Below, one piece after another: positions 31,470 through 44,324 of a stretch of DNA of 64,000 nt. Source of the stretch: Symsagittifera roscoffensis (taxonomy: Eukaryota > Xenacoelomorpha > Acoela > Convolutidae); assembly GCF_963678635.1 (NCBI RefSeq), contig NC_087062.1:21627789-21691788 (forward strand), given 5' to 3'. Under the pieces are notes generated by a model. The model was not told the origin of the DNA. It did no database searches and was given only the letters and a program-made list of their open reading frames with translations. Both the position numbers and the translations under genes were made by a program. Each line of letters opens with the position of its first letter. Within the stretch, counting starts at the first letter, position 1.

Positions 31470-33511
31470 CAGGTATCATTTCGTTACATGTATACAACAA
31501 TACACCGTATCAAGTAACATTACATCAGGACTTTTAGGATATTGCGAAACCAACGCTACAATATCACCAATACATGAAAAAGCATACCGCGTAAATAATA
31601 TACTCCAATTATTAGATATTTGTCAATCCACAATTCTTAACGAAGAACTATCCATAAATAATATAATATGTAATGAAAAAAGAAATACAGATTATTTCAC
31701 AAAAACCCCATATTTCAAACCTACATTCAACATAAATAACTATACAGAGGATCAACAGAAATTTTTAACAATGTTTAACTTCCAACATTCACAAATAACA
31801 CAAGACGAATTTGATAAGTTAGCCAAACAGCTAATAAAATATTCATCAGTCTATGCAACATCCAAATTTGATGTTGGCAAAATTAGTTCATCACTACATC
31901 TCTCATTAAAACCTGACGCAGTTTTCAAAAAACAAATAGCAAGTAAAGTACCAATTCATTTACACGATAAAGTGAACAGATTACTCGATATTTTAGAGCA
32001 ATACAAAATTATCTCACCGGTGAACAAAGAAGAACAACCAAAAGGTAACACATTTATCAACCCTGTTATCATCCTAGCAAAAGGAGAATCATTAAAAATA
32101 GTTCTAGACGCTAGATATCTTAATTAATTAATAGACGAATCAAAATGCAATTGGCCTATTGAACCAATACAAGTTATTTTAACAAAAATAAACGGAAAAT
32201 ACTTTACAACCGCAGATATGAATAGTGCATACAATCAAATGCCACTAGATGAACAATCGCGACGCTTAACACAATTTTTTATTGGAAATCAACAATATGA
32301 ATTCAACCGCCTATTCTATGGGACCAGCAGCATTTTCAGCTTTTATGAGCAAAATTTTTAGACCACTAATAGTCAAGAAAAACGCGATCACCTATTTAGA
32401 CGATGTTTTTATGCAATCACAGACAAAAGAAGAAATGTTTAAAGTTTTAGAACACTATCACAAAATACTTCAGAACAAAAATCTGAAGGCCGCCCCCGAT
32501 AAATCACACTTCTTTTTAACACTAGTTAAATTTTTAGGACACAATATAGAAAGAAAGACAACCACTCCATTAAAATCACGCATTGATGCTATTCAGAAAC
32601 TTCAACCACCAACAAGCAGAAAGAAAATCCAAGAATTCCTTGGAATGTTAAATTTTTTAAGCAAATACGTTTATAAAATGCAATTATACTTAAGACCATT
32701 CTATAATATACTCAGACAACAAAATAATTTTGAATGGGATACAGAACATCAAATACGATTTGAAGAAATTAAAAAACTCCTAAATGAACAAGATTTGAAT
32801 ACAATTCCAGATCCAAATCAACCATTCTATGCAATGTGCGATGCTTCAAATTTTGGCATCGGCGCAGCATTATTACAATCACACAATGGTACAAATAAAA
32901 TGAACCTTATATCAGCAAATTCTCGATTATTCACTCAGGCAGAGCTACGACTCTCAACTCTAATGATAGAATGTACAGCTATAATTTATACACATACAGA
33001 ATGTGAATTTCTGATACTTGGATCAAAACATCCAACAGTTCTATTCACAGATCACAAACCAATCATTTTTCTCTTTACACAAAAGTCAAACCCAAATCAC
33101 CGAGTTTATAGATTTCAATTAATTCTAATGAAACTTCCAAACTTACATATAGTTTGGACAGCAGGAAAAAATCTTGCATTACCAGACACATTAAGTCGAA
33201 ATACACCACCTGAATTACTTACACGTAAAACTACAGTTGAAATACCCAAAAATATAAAATTTTACCTTGCAGAAAACAAAACATCACCCCGACTAGAATG
33301 CAAATATGCAGTAAAAACCGACGTTGAACAATCACAGATAAATAACCTACAACACATTCCACTTTATTTAGATTGCCAAAATAACCACTACGAAGTTGAT
33401 CTAATTGGAACATCAACTTTCAAACCAATTCCATACTCACAATGGATAAAAAATAACAACCAACAAAAAAGAGTAAAACAACACTCGCATAAAAAGACCT
33501 TTTCCCGTTGA
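31470..33511 (+). pseudogene. Reverse transcriptase and RNase H of the giant element, broken
   Basis: Coding sequence is open from about 31470 through 32124, with an ATG at 31771. It ends at TAA (32125-32127) right after LVLDARYLN-like RT sequence, continues in the same frame to about 32325 (FTTADMNSAYNQMPL, RT motif A with its Asp), then shifts frame near NRLFYG. The 32282-33511 frame carries YLDD (about 32392-32403), RT thumb (KFLGHNIE, FLGMLNFL), RNase H (AMCDASNFGIGAALL, FTDHKPIIFL) and the GKNLALPDTLSRN end of the domain. Catalytic residues are present, but one nonsense codon and one frameshift within RT make this copy defective. Confidence 0.85.
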
Positions 33512-35419
33512 TTGAAAAAGAAAATCTAACTGATAAAATAAATTTATCAGGACCACAAACAAACGATTCAAAATACACAATAAATCAAGTTTTTGACCTC
33601 CACGACCCACTTGACACAATTCCTTTATCTAAATTAGAAATTGAAAACATTTTTCTCCCTCCAACAGAAAAAATTACAATTAATACCTTGAAACAATATC
33701 AAAATCTTGACCCAGTAATTAGACAACTAAAATCATGGCACAAATATAAAACTAAACCCGTAAAGGCAGATACCATAATTTTAGGAAATAAAACACTCCT
33801 CCGATAATTTCGAAAATTTGATAATACAACAATTAATGAAAACACAGACCTTCTAGAATACCAATTAAATGAATCTACAGTTCCCTGTCTCCCTTTAACT
33901 ATGATTCTCATAGCTTTTAACATTTCACATACACAAAACATTAAAGGACACTCTGGATCAGAGAAAACATATTCAAATTTCATACAAAATTTTTATTTCC
34001 CAAATGCACCAATTTGGATAAAAGTACTATGCAATGATTGTATAGTATGTCAGCTAAATAAACCTTATCCAAATCAAAAACAAAAAGCACAAAAACAAGA
34101 TTTTAAAGGACAAAGTTTGTACTTTAACCACCGTATTTCATTTGATACAAAAGGACCAATTTCACCATCATCCGAAGGAAACTATTATGGTAATTGTTGA
34201 CGCATTTACACATTATGTAGCACTTAACCCAGTACCACATTGTAACGCTTATTACGCTTACACAACACTTTATGAACACTGGATAGCCAAGTTCGGACTA
34301 CCCGAAATTTTAGTTACAGACAACGGTACAGAATTCATAATTAATGAAATCATCACACTATGTCATTTATATAACATCAAACACAAACCACGTACATCTC
34401 ATGCACCTTGGACAAACGGCTTAGTTGAAGGTATGAACCGTTCACTACAAGAATATCTTAGATGTAGCATCAATGGAAATGATTCAAGATACACCAAATG
34501 GTCAGCAGATGTAAAACTATTTCCCTTAGCATATAATTCACAAATCGCGACAACTCTAGGAATGTCACCATATGAAATGGTTTTTAATCAAAAGCCACGC
34601 AAACCAATTATGTTTACAGCAAACTCTTATAAAAATGCACAAAGTCATTGTCAACCGAATAAAGACTCAATTTGTTATAACCTACCTTTACACACACATG
34701 ATGAAGATCATTTTCATCACCCACAATTTCTTAAATTAGCCTCCGGTACACACACCGAATAGATTTTAAATAGAGATAAAAAACACAATGAAATTTACCA
34801 AAAGGTAACAAAAAAGTTATTACAAAAGCAAAACATTAATGAACAAATAAATTCACGCTTTACACCAGCCTCCGATTTAAAACTTGGAACATTCGTTTTA
34901 ATACCCAATTTTAACACTCAAAAAGGAATTTCTAAAAAATTACAACCCCTTCGTAAAGGACCATACCAAATAATTGCCAAACCCACTGACGTCACATATA
35001 AAATCACCGACTCAGACCAAAAAAAAATTGTTCAACATCGAAACAATCTATTACCTTATTACCCAAAAGAGTACGCACTACGCGAACTAACTCAAATATA
35101 TTCTTTCACAGGTTTAAAAGTTATTCAAAATAACCCACATACGGAAAATGAAACAAAAGAACAACATGACATTCATCTCGAAAACCAAAACAAAAAATCA
35201 ACTACAATGAAAAACAATGCAAAAAAGCTAGATCAAAATATTCCTCAAAAAGAAAGAAAAAATAGAAAAATGACAGAAAAAATTATACCCCAAGAACAGA
35301 TCGACAAATCAGAACATAGAGAGTCATCACGACTTAGAAATCAACCACACAAAAACTATAAAACATTCATCCCACAATCTAAAATATTAAAGAAAGTTGA
35401 ATTTCAAAAACAGCTTTAA
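33508..35419 (+). pseudogene. Integrase of the giant element, broken
   Basis: Pieces: 33508-33807 (linker, stop TAA), in-frame continuation with the zinc finger IKGHSGSEKTY ... CNDCIVCQ (33901-34110), a frameshift near 34190, and then 34142-34762 with the core. Asp is seen in SFDTKGP (34139), in TDNGTEF (about 34315) and Glu in NGLVEGMNR (about 34420), consistent with D,D-35-E. TAG at 34760-34762 interrupts the same frame, which then continues to 35419 through a GPY/F-like LRKGPYQI module (about 34950) and a final RESSRLRNQ motif. The protein would insert the cDNA. This copy has at least three lesions. Confidence 0.82.
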
Positions 35420-36238
35420 TTTTATAATTAATAATCTTTGCACCTCTGAAATATTTTGAACTTTCATTTTTCAAAACAACATGCTGACAGACACGCAGCG
35501 ATTCTAGTTCAAAATTAGCCAATAGGATGCATCCAATCCGTCACCTTCTATAACTCTAACACAAACCAACTAGACGAAAGATATTAAATTCCAGGCATAT
35601 CTATAACTATAACTTCACAACCTCCAGGTCAAAAATAAGCAAACCATTCCAACTTGACAACTAAAATAAATATCACCATAATATCATAACCCTCCCTTAT
35701 CTAATAACTCAAAGATCAACAATATTTCCCCAACTCAGACCTCAAATACCCCCCAAACAAAAATGTTAAATTAGCCTAAAGTAAAAGAACGACCATTTTA
35801 ATTAGCCTAAAGTATAAAAATCTCAAAAATACCCCAGATCACTTGAAAAATAAAAATAAAGAAAAAGAAGACCTCCCGAACACCATAAAATTCGCCCCCA
35901 ACAATTTTTCACAAAACTCAACCCACTTGTCAAAAAACCAATAAATAATTCGACCACACTTGAAAATTGCCTCAAACAACAAAAAATATTCGATCGAGAA
36001 GCCTTTTTTTAAATGCTCTTCTCTCGATCAGTCAAGATAATTCTTAACATTTTCAAAAACTTTTAACAATATTTAAATTTTTAATCATATTTCTTTTTGA
36101 TACCTTTGAAGCTTTTGTAATAATCTTAATCATTTTTTGCAACATTTTTTAAATTTTCTATTCCATATTTGAACTATACCTCCAACTTTCAAAAGCCATT
36201 GACCATATCCACAGGTACGATTCACAAAACTTATCTAA
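35420..36238 (+). other. Non-coding gap between pol and the accessory genes
   Basis: About 0.8 kb without a supported frame, A/C-rich. It contains a partial inverted pair, CGATCGAGAAG (35990) and CTTCTCTCGATC (36018), around a T-run, which may form a hairpin. A splice acceptor for the downstream genes would be expected here. Confidence 0.5.
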
Positions 36239-37568
36239 ATGATACGAACCATTTTTAGTAGAACCGATATTTTTTTACTATTTGTAATTTTTATAACATT
36301 TCTATCATCCCTCTTTTTGACAATATGCAAATGTCTAGAGAAAGCAATCATCACATTCGCCTTAGCAACAATCCTTCTAATTCTTTTTCTAGAAGAGTAC
36401 TACAAAAAACATAAATTTTTTCACTAAAAGAAATAGATCAAAAACCATCAAAAATTGCTAACCAACAATCACACAGTCAGTCTTCACCGACATCATCCCA
36501 AGATAACCCAACACCACCTATAACTACCCAAAACCCCCAAACATCTACAAGAATTTCTTTTCAAGATGACCCATATACCTTTGAAGAACGACACGCTCGC
36601 TTATCTGAAACACTAGAACCAGTTCAACGACAAGCACCTCGAAGTGAACCAACATATAACTTGTACCCAACACTACCACAAGAATTAAGTAGAATACGAA
36701 ATCTTAGTCCAAATCAAATACAGTTGAAATAAATAGACAAATTATAAATCCTCGACGAAACAGAAATTTTCAAACCCCCCGAGTTCATTTTGATATATCC
36801 CAATCCCCATCACAAAGTACTCCGGAAAACCCAATTGGTATATTACCAGAAACCCCTACACTTCTTTCACAACGTAGCATCTCAACCCTACCCTCAGATT
36901 ACTTAGGTTCAACACCAACATCTGAACAAATACGTGAAAATCCCTTTAACCCCCCAAACCAAACATCACGACTACAATATTGGACAACACAATCATTCAC
37001 ACAAGGTGAACCAAATTTAATCAATGATCCAATAGCTATTTCTACGGATACAACAACATCATCATCACTACCAGAAACATTATCACTACCATCAACACCA
37101 TCAATAAGCCAGATTTCACCGACGCCTTTTACTTTAAATTTCCCAAATAACCCCGACGCTAGATATCGAGAACAATCATCAACAAATATCCCTTTAAGAT
37201 TAGACTGGAATACATTCACAGCACCCCCACCATTATTTGGACAACACTCAGAAAGTAACCGACTCCACAACTGGGCACTCAATAGATTACAATATAGACA
37301 AGACATCCACGAAGACACTCGTGATCATAACATCCAAATACTCCAACAAAATAGTCTACAATTAAAATTTGAAATCACGGTTAAACTAAACAACATTGCT
37401 CAACATCCCTACCCATTAAACCCACCAAATATAACAGCTCAATCACTACCAACACCATTTATAACAACTGAAGTAAGATACAAATACGACAGATATACCA
37501 AAAAGACAATTGGTTACATCACATTTTATAACCCATACTCAGGATTATCATACACATGTATATTCTAA
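36239..37568 (+). pseudogene. Membrane-anchored, proline/serine-rich accessory ORF (frameshifted)
   Basis: The ATG at 36239 begins a 62-codon frame with two hydrophobic helices (IFLLFVIFITFLSSLFLTIC and IITFALATILLILFL) and stops at 36425. Coding-like sequence resumes at once in another frame (about 36430-36732, Pro/Ser/Thr-rich, ending at TAA) and in a third frame from about 36729 to 37568. The third frame is open for about 278 codons without needing an ATG and ends with TFYNPYSGLSYTCIF. The three pieces follow each other with only small frame changes, so I read them as one decayed gene of about 440 codons. Its stop overlaps the next gene's ATG (37556) by 13 bases. No family recognised. A membrane or virion-associated role is only an inference from the helices and location. 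Confidence 0.5.
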
Positions 37569-40175
37569 AAATATTAATTTTTCTGCAACTCTTTTTTCTA
37601 GTAATTTCCGATCAGAACATAAATCCTTCCCCCCGCACAGGACCCCAAGATTTAATAGTAACACATTACGATTGTGAAGAAAATGAACAAAAAAACACTA
37701 CACAAATATGCAATAAATCAAGTATCACAATGCGAAACAGAACCACAAGCTATAGAAACTACAAATGTAATAGCGACACTCTATTCAAAAGCCCGAACAA
37801 CAACAGTTATAGGATATAAATTCACAGCAACATTTTCTGAAAAGAAAGTACATTGTTCACAAGTCTCAAATGGAAATAAAAACCGACTTGACCACGAATC
37901 ATTCTACCAGAGTAATATCGAACGACTTTTACATCTCAACCCCGAAGATTGTAAAAACGAGTTACTCAGACTAAATATCACAAAAAAAAACACCGATAGA
38001 AAGTTAGTGTATTTCCAAGTTTTTGCAGATTCTGTACATCAAGCAGAACTTGAAAGATATCAAGGACATATAAAACTAGATGAAAAATACCCATACAACG
38101 GCGCACACGGAAGATTAACTTATGACATACACGATAAACACTAGATACCACACATTGGTATAAATAACCCATCAAACTGCAAAGCAGACACAAAAAATAA
38201 AGGATATCAAGCAATAATGTTTTTCGATTGGAAAATACAACTCGAAAAAATACAACTCACACGCGATTTATCTGACAACACAATGATCTATCAAGGAATT
38301 AGATTACCTTGTAAAAACGATCAAGGCTATTGTGACCCTACAACACGAACACAAGCAACAATTGTTTGGTTCCCCAAAGACACATGTACAACATTTCAAG
38401 TAGCAAAAATACACGCCCGAATGATAAAATTTCACGAAAAATATTTTATACAGTCAACTCCATATGAACAAGTTAATCCATCACGAAAACTAAGTTCTAA
38501 TTTTAGAAACATACACAATATAGAAAATAAACTGACACGTTTTCAAATATATCAAGAAACAGAACTTGCATGTAAATACAAAAACCCACTTCACAAAACA
38601 CAATACTCCGAGATATTAGTTGAATACGAAAAAGGATTCGACATGACCACTGGAAAAATAAAAATCGACCCATACGCCACAAGTCATCCTATAAACGAAG
38701 GAACATCATATATACCAATTAATTTTCAAAAAAGTAAAGGTCAACCTGGTGGACATGTAAAGCCCCATGACACTAGAAGCACACGTTTACAAGAACTATC
38801 ACTAATGAATAGTACATATTTCGGTAATATCCACTATGATATTCACTTAGATATGAAATTAGACTACACAATTAGCCGAATTTTTCAAGAAATGTCACTC
38901 TCTGAATTAGAAACACTTCACCAACTATGCGATTTAGAAAGAACACAAATCTTACAATCACTAGCACTAGCAGTACTAAAAATACCCTACGCAGGATATT
39001 TACTATCAGGAAATAGATCAAATTTTTTAGACTACGAAGGAAACATTTTATGCTTTTATACCTGTACCAAAAAAGTATCACCACTATATGTTTTTGAAGA
39101 TAAACGATGTTATAAAAGAATCCCTATCTTTTATAAAAATAAAGTACATTTCGTTGACACATTTTCAAGACGAACCTATTTCTGGGATACCGCAGTCCCA
39201 TGTGGATCAGAAAATAGCCACAATGTAGTACAACTGAACCCTGATGAAGATAAATATTACCTTCTTACCCCATACCCCACAATAATGCAATCACTCAAAA
39301 AATTTTCACCAGAAAGCATTAGAGCTATTGCTCGAAACCCAAATATCGACTTACAATCAATTGGAATATATTCGAAATCCGATATCCAACATCACATTAG
39401 AACACATCAATTCCAAGAATTGTTAACACAAATGGACACTATACAAAGACAATCAATTGACCAAAACTTACGCAAACTTGCCGAAACCGCAGGATTTGCA
39501 GATATCTATACACAAGATTATAGCGGATATTTTAAAGACATTAAAGACTATATATATATCTAAACGGTGAAAAATACCGACCACAAGATATCTCACCTAT
39601 CAACAATTTTAGCTTCGTTACACTAAAAAAAGAAATTCTTGATTTTCTAGGATGGCCCTATTACATCTTAGAAAAGTTGACTATTCTATACGCAATGTTT
39701 AACTTTATAGGATTTCTTTTTTCACTTTTAAAAGGAATCTATAACACATGTGCTATACACACACAAGTAAATAGACAAGCAAGTGTAGCACGCATACTAT
39801 TTGCAGGATTCTTTGGATTTTTTTTCATCATCAATAAACCAAATTCTTTTAGATGCACAAATAAAGGAATACAATACAAAAATAGCAACAAGACAGAACA
39901 CATACGACGAAAAACCTAGCAATATAGAAATAACGCCTACAGCACCACAGTTACCACCCCTACCACATAACCATCCATTATCCCTAGTCCCACGAAATTT
40001 TCGAAATTTAGCAATAACACATAATCCAAAGTTTAGACCAACCATATCGCAAAGTCCCATGCAACATATAATGACACATCATTCACAAGATGAAAATACA
40101 TATGAACAAATTATAGAACAACCCCATACCACCGCTTTTCAGTCTCAAAATAATAATTTTTTTAGCCCACGATGA
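37556..40175 (+). pseudogene. Envelope-like glycoprotein gene of the giant element (frameshifted)
   Basis: The ATG at 37556 starts a signal-peptide-like N-terminus (MYILKILIFLQLFFLVIS). Frame changes near 37700, 38150 and 39555 (a TATATATATATC run) and another near 39830 break it. The main piece (38217-39563, 448 codons) has many cysteines (PCKNDQGYCD, LCFYTCTKK, VPCGSENS) and possible N-glycosylation sites. A hydrophobic stretch near 39690-39740 (AMFNFIGFLFSLLKGIY) and another at about 39790-39830 look like membrane anchors, followed by a Pro/Gln-rich tail to 40175. Size, order after pol, signal peptide and C-terminal anchor fit a retroelement envelope protein. I cannot assign a fusion class. 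This copy is defective. Confidence 0.6.
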
Positions 40176-40690
40176 ACCGACAACTTGGATCCCTACACCG
40201 CTCAAATTCCCACCCAACCAACCTCAACACTCCAATTACAATAATTCCACTTTTTGCTTTCCCGCCACCCGATTTCCCAACCAATAATATAACATCAGGC
40301 ATGAATTCAGACAATAATTCACATATTTCAGTTTTATACTCCATTTCACAACTCAATAACCCTAATATTGAAACCCCTGATGAATTTGCAGACTCTGAAC
40401 CATCTCCATCTAATAATTTTCAAACCAACTCCTCAATTTTTTCAACACCCCCTTTTCAACCAATCCCAGCAAATAACCCACTCCCATCCATTTCTACACC
40501 CTCTTACGCTTCACAAGTCACCCCAACCTACTCTTCATTTCATTCAGACCGATCATCCAATTCTCCAGATATTCCCCCAATCTCCCAAGAACTAGATAAT
40601 TTTATCACCCTACAACAACAACCATTACACCTTGACACCCCCACTATAAATCAGATTTCTTCCACAATAGAATCATCAAACCCACCTACC

Positions 40691-41428
40691 CAGTGTTGAC
40701 CATTTAAATTTTTTTAAACTGAGATTTCCCGTTTAAACTGGGATCGCTAAATTTAAACACAGTTTAAACTATCACTAAATTTAACTATCATTTTTAAGCA
40801 TCAACAATCTATGAGAGAATTAAACGGTTCTTCACAGACAGCATTGAGAGTTTGTTTCTGCGATTTTCTGTGAGAATAGCAGCCCGAGAAAAGTTCTGTT
40901 CACACACGGCAGGAGAAGGTAGAATTCCCAGCACAAACCTAGCAACTTCTGAGAGTCTTGGAAATGACTTCTGGTTTATATGTGATTTGAAAAAGTCAAA
41001 TGCACAAGTTTGGTCATCAATTGTTTGCAAAAAAGTTTCAAGTTCAGTCTCCAGGGTTAAAGCATGACATGTTGTGGCAATTCTTTTGGCAGGAATAGGG
41101 CAAGCATTCTCGAATATACTTTCGATTGGATCAGAGGTTGAGGTAGTTGGTTCGTTCAAGAGTTCTCCGACATCAATAGGCACATCCGTGAGTTTTTCAT
41201 ACTGTAGTAAATACTGTTTCGCTGAACTGATATGTGAACAACTGTTAGCGTGGCGATTACTCATTGGATGGCTATGAATGATGAGCGTTTCAATTTGACA
41301 ATTCGTTTAAACGGCAGTTTAAACTAATTAGTTTAAACTATTGCAACCACTTTGGAGTAAGTTTAACCTATTCAGTTTAAACGCAGTTTAAACTCTGTTT
41401 AAATCTCCGTTTAAAATGGTCAACACTG
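40691..41428 (-). mobile_element. Non-autonomous hAT transposon, 738 bp
   Basis: It begins CAGTGTTGACCATTT and ends with its reverse complement, AAATGGTCAACACTG (15 bp perfect terminal inverted repeat). It is flanked by an exact 8-bp target-site duplication, CACCTACC (40683-40690 and 41429-41436), the hAT hallmark. Near both ends the palindrome GTTTAAAC recurs (two copies left, five right), likely subterminal transposase-binding sites. Inside, on the minus strand, is only the C-terminal part of a transposase. Confidence 0.93.
40809..41264 (-). pseudogene. hAT transposase C-terminal fragment (dimerisation domain)
   Basis: 151 codons. The end matches the hAT C-terminal dimerisation domain: PRLSEVARFVLGILPSPAVC, then EQNFSRAAILTENRRNKLS. 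The BED zinc finger and catalytic core are absent, as expected for an internally deleted element mobilised in trans. Confidence 0.85.
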
Positions 41429-42726
41429 CACCTACCCCTACACCCTCTTCAGCTTATACCGCATCATTAGCACAATCATCCATATCCACCGAATCATCAA
41501 ATAGCACTAATAGAGCTTATCGCACTTTCAAAAGAAAATTCCCAAATCATCAATTCCCAACAAAACCAGGAACAGCCCGTGAATATATTAATCATCCAAA
41601 TCACACTAACACGAAAGATTTTCTAGCAATCAACTTACCTTCATTTCCACAATATACTTTAAACACTCCTCATGACACTAACGACACACGTAGTTTTGTA
41701 GATGAACATGTTTTAATGCCTACACTTCATTGGACATCATATTATCAATTTACTAATCCCCTTTGCCTACCATTATCTAATACTCATATCGATATAGAAA
41801 GAAATCAAGATATGCTATACCGACTCACCACACCACTAACACATAGACAATTTACTTATATAGGATATAAAAAGTCACTAAAAACATTCACTGCACCCCG
41901 AGCTAACGAATATACGCTAGAATATTACGATCATAACATCATCCGAGCTAACCAAGACCAATTTTTAGATGATGATCGCTTCGCTAACCCACAAATCACA
42001 GAAAAATTCTTTATCAAAACACCATATGTATTTACACTCAATATATTTGATCGCAAATTTGACCACGTCATTTCTGAAGCACTAACCGACACGCAAGCTT
42101 ACGAAAGTTTTAAAGAAAGATTTCAATTATTTTCACTAACCTTCAACTTCTTTGCACCACATGAATGCGATTTGCACTGCTCACACGACATTATGTTACG
42201 CACAAAACAAACCCACACATATACATATTATCGTTTCATACAAAATCATTTTGAACTGCACACTCCATCAAGACAACCACGCCACCGTTTTCAGTTTATT
42301 AACTCTAAATACACTTCACCATTTTTTCTAAACTTCACATATTGCATCAAAGATACTAACTTTCACGATATTCTTCGCAATTATGATCCCATAACCCAAA
42401 TGTATATATTTTGTCCCATCACGAAGACCCTTAACGCAGAAGAATCCAGACCCTTCCTTATCCCACATGAATTTATTCAACCTATTGAAATCCCAATATT
42501 AGAATTCATCCACAACACTAAATACAATCAAAAATTATATAATCTCATTCAAAACACACCTTATGAGTTTGCAGTTGGCACTGAAGAACGAAAAACTATT
42601 AAAGCACTTCAATTGCTTTGGCCACTGCTTCAAACTAAAAACATCATTCGCATACTAGCAAAATTACTAACAAATTCCGACATAATACACGACATCTTCC
42701 CCCACGGTTTTTTCCCCGACGACTAA

Positions 42727-43740
42727 ACAGTTAAGTATAATTTATACATATTCTTAACTAATAAATTTACATTAAAACTAACCATTCTTTATCCATGTCT
42801 CATTTAGATGTTTAGCCTTCATCCCACGATCATCTGCAAAAAACACAAAAGAAAAAAAATTGAAAACTTCTTCAAATTCTTCTAAACTCTATTAATATTT
42901 TACACTAGTACCAATGTAGTAAATTAATTTATAAATTGTTTCCCCAAAAGCATGATGAAAATTTGTAACTTAATTTTTTCCCAAAACTAGCAGTAAAATT
43001 AAAATTCTATGTAGTAAATTGATAAGACGAAAATGCAGTACTAACCTTTTGATATTTTCATTCACTCGCACAAGAATTCTATCCAAACTCGCACAGCTCG
43101 CCCACGAAGAATTGTTTAAATAATGAATTTCAGTTTCAAGTTTTCACACTCAACAACTCTAACACACGATAACAAGTTTCAAACTTTCCTTTAACCCGGT
43201 TGGAAAGGAATTTAATACTAAACCAAACTAACCAACGCAGCTTACTAAACACCACAAATCATAAAATAACAGCATGACTAAGGAAAGAAAAACAACGGTA
43301 CCCAAACCGGATTAACCCAGTTTAAAACTGGATAATTTATTCTTTTGAAGACTATTATAAAGTCTAAGAAAGAAATAATAAAACACAAAAAAGTCGAAAG
43401 ACAAACCCATACCAAAAACAATTTGATTTTTGAAAAAAGAACACAACCAACGAAACATAAGAAAAACCACCACAAACCCGACATAAAACGTTATCACATA
43501 ACAGGACCTCTCACAGAAACCGCACGAAATCATACTCCCACTCCTGGCCTAACCCACCAGAGAGGACGTCCTGAGCATGCTCTATAGCCGGTCTAACCCA
43601 CCGCACTACACCACGCTTTGTGACCACACTTCTATTTTTAATAAGAGGTACTCAAGGGTGAGTAACTCTTCAAAATAACCAAACTAAAACAAACTGCTTA
43701 TGTGAAAACAACTAACCAAAATCATAATTAAAACACTGAA
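42727..43740 (+). other. 3' non-coding region of the giant element
   Basis: About 1 kb, A-rich, with no supported gene. AACCGG/CCGGTT strings recur (43197, 43306, 43587), and an acceptor-like TTATACCTTGCAG sits at its right edge (about 43767-43779). Confidence 0.5.
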
Positions 43741-44324
43741 CTAATAAAAATTTTTTAAAATGTAAATTATACCTTGCAGTATATAGATCAGCATACAACA
43801 ACAAAGACGAACATCCAAAGACAAAATGACCCCACTACACTCGAAAAAGAATGGCCAACCACAACCAATATGCCGTCCGCAATCACAACTCAAAGGATTT
43901 AGAGTACGACTTGACTTCGCAGAAAAGGACTTCATTGAACTAGACCAATGACCACCTCGATGTTCAAGTATACGTACAGATCCGAGTAAAAAGGCATCCC
44001 CTCCACGCACAATCTCCACGCCATTCCCAGACGAGGTCGAACACAAAAGAAGTTTTCTACATGAAACAGAAAAACCCGTCATAGCAAACCATTCTGAAAT
44101 CAGATTGATTTCGTTGGGAAACACAGTCGTTGTCTCAAGAAGACACAACGATTGATATCCATCATTCCAGCGTCCTGGAACTTCTCTAACAAGAGAACCC
44201 AGAAGAATACGATGTTCGCCAAATACCAACGTCCATCATCCATTCTTTGAATTGCAGAAAGACAAATCTAAAAAACTCTGTAAACCCGGATGGGTGGAAC
44301 CTGATCTAAACTACATTTTATGAT
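43741..44324. other. Ambiguous ORF pair near the 3' LTR
   Basis: On the minus strand 43741-44229 is open for 162 codons. On the plus strand the frame starting near 43787 is open to about 44324 except for two TGA codons, and it runs into the 3' LTR. Base composition here is less A-rich than the rest of the element. Either strand could hold a decayed small gene, such as a spliced 3' exon on the plus strand or an antisense gene. Neither product resembles a family I know. Confidence 0.3.

Larger units (their letters stand above)
40172..42726 (+). pseudogene. Large accessory ORF of unknown function, split by a hAT transposon
   Basis: The ATG at 40172 overlaps the stop of the envelope-like gene as ATGA. 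The first 173 codons (Pro/Ser/Asn-rich) run to 40690, where a hAT element is inserted. The same frame resumes at 41437 and runs to 42726. Counting the target site once, the undisturbed gene would have had about 603 codons. The second half is a folded-looking, Phe/Tyr/His-rich domain (PTLHWTSYYQF, FFAPHECDLHCSHD, FVGTEER-like stretches) without a match I recognise. No damage other than the transposon is apparent, so the frame was under coding constraint until recently. Position after env suggests an accessory protein of the element. Confidence 0.68.
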
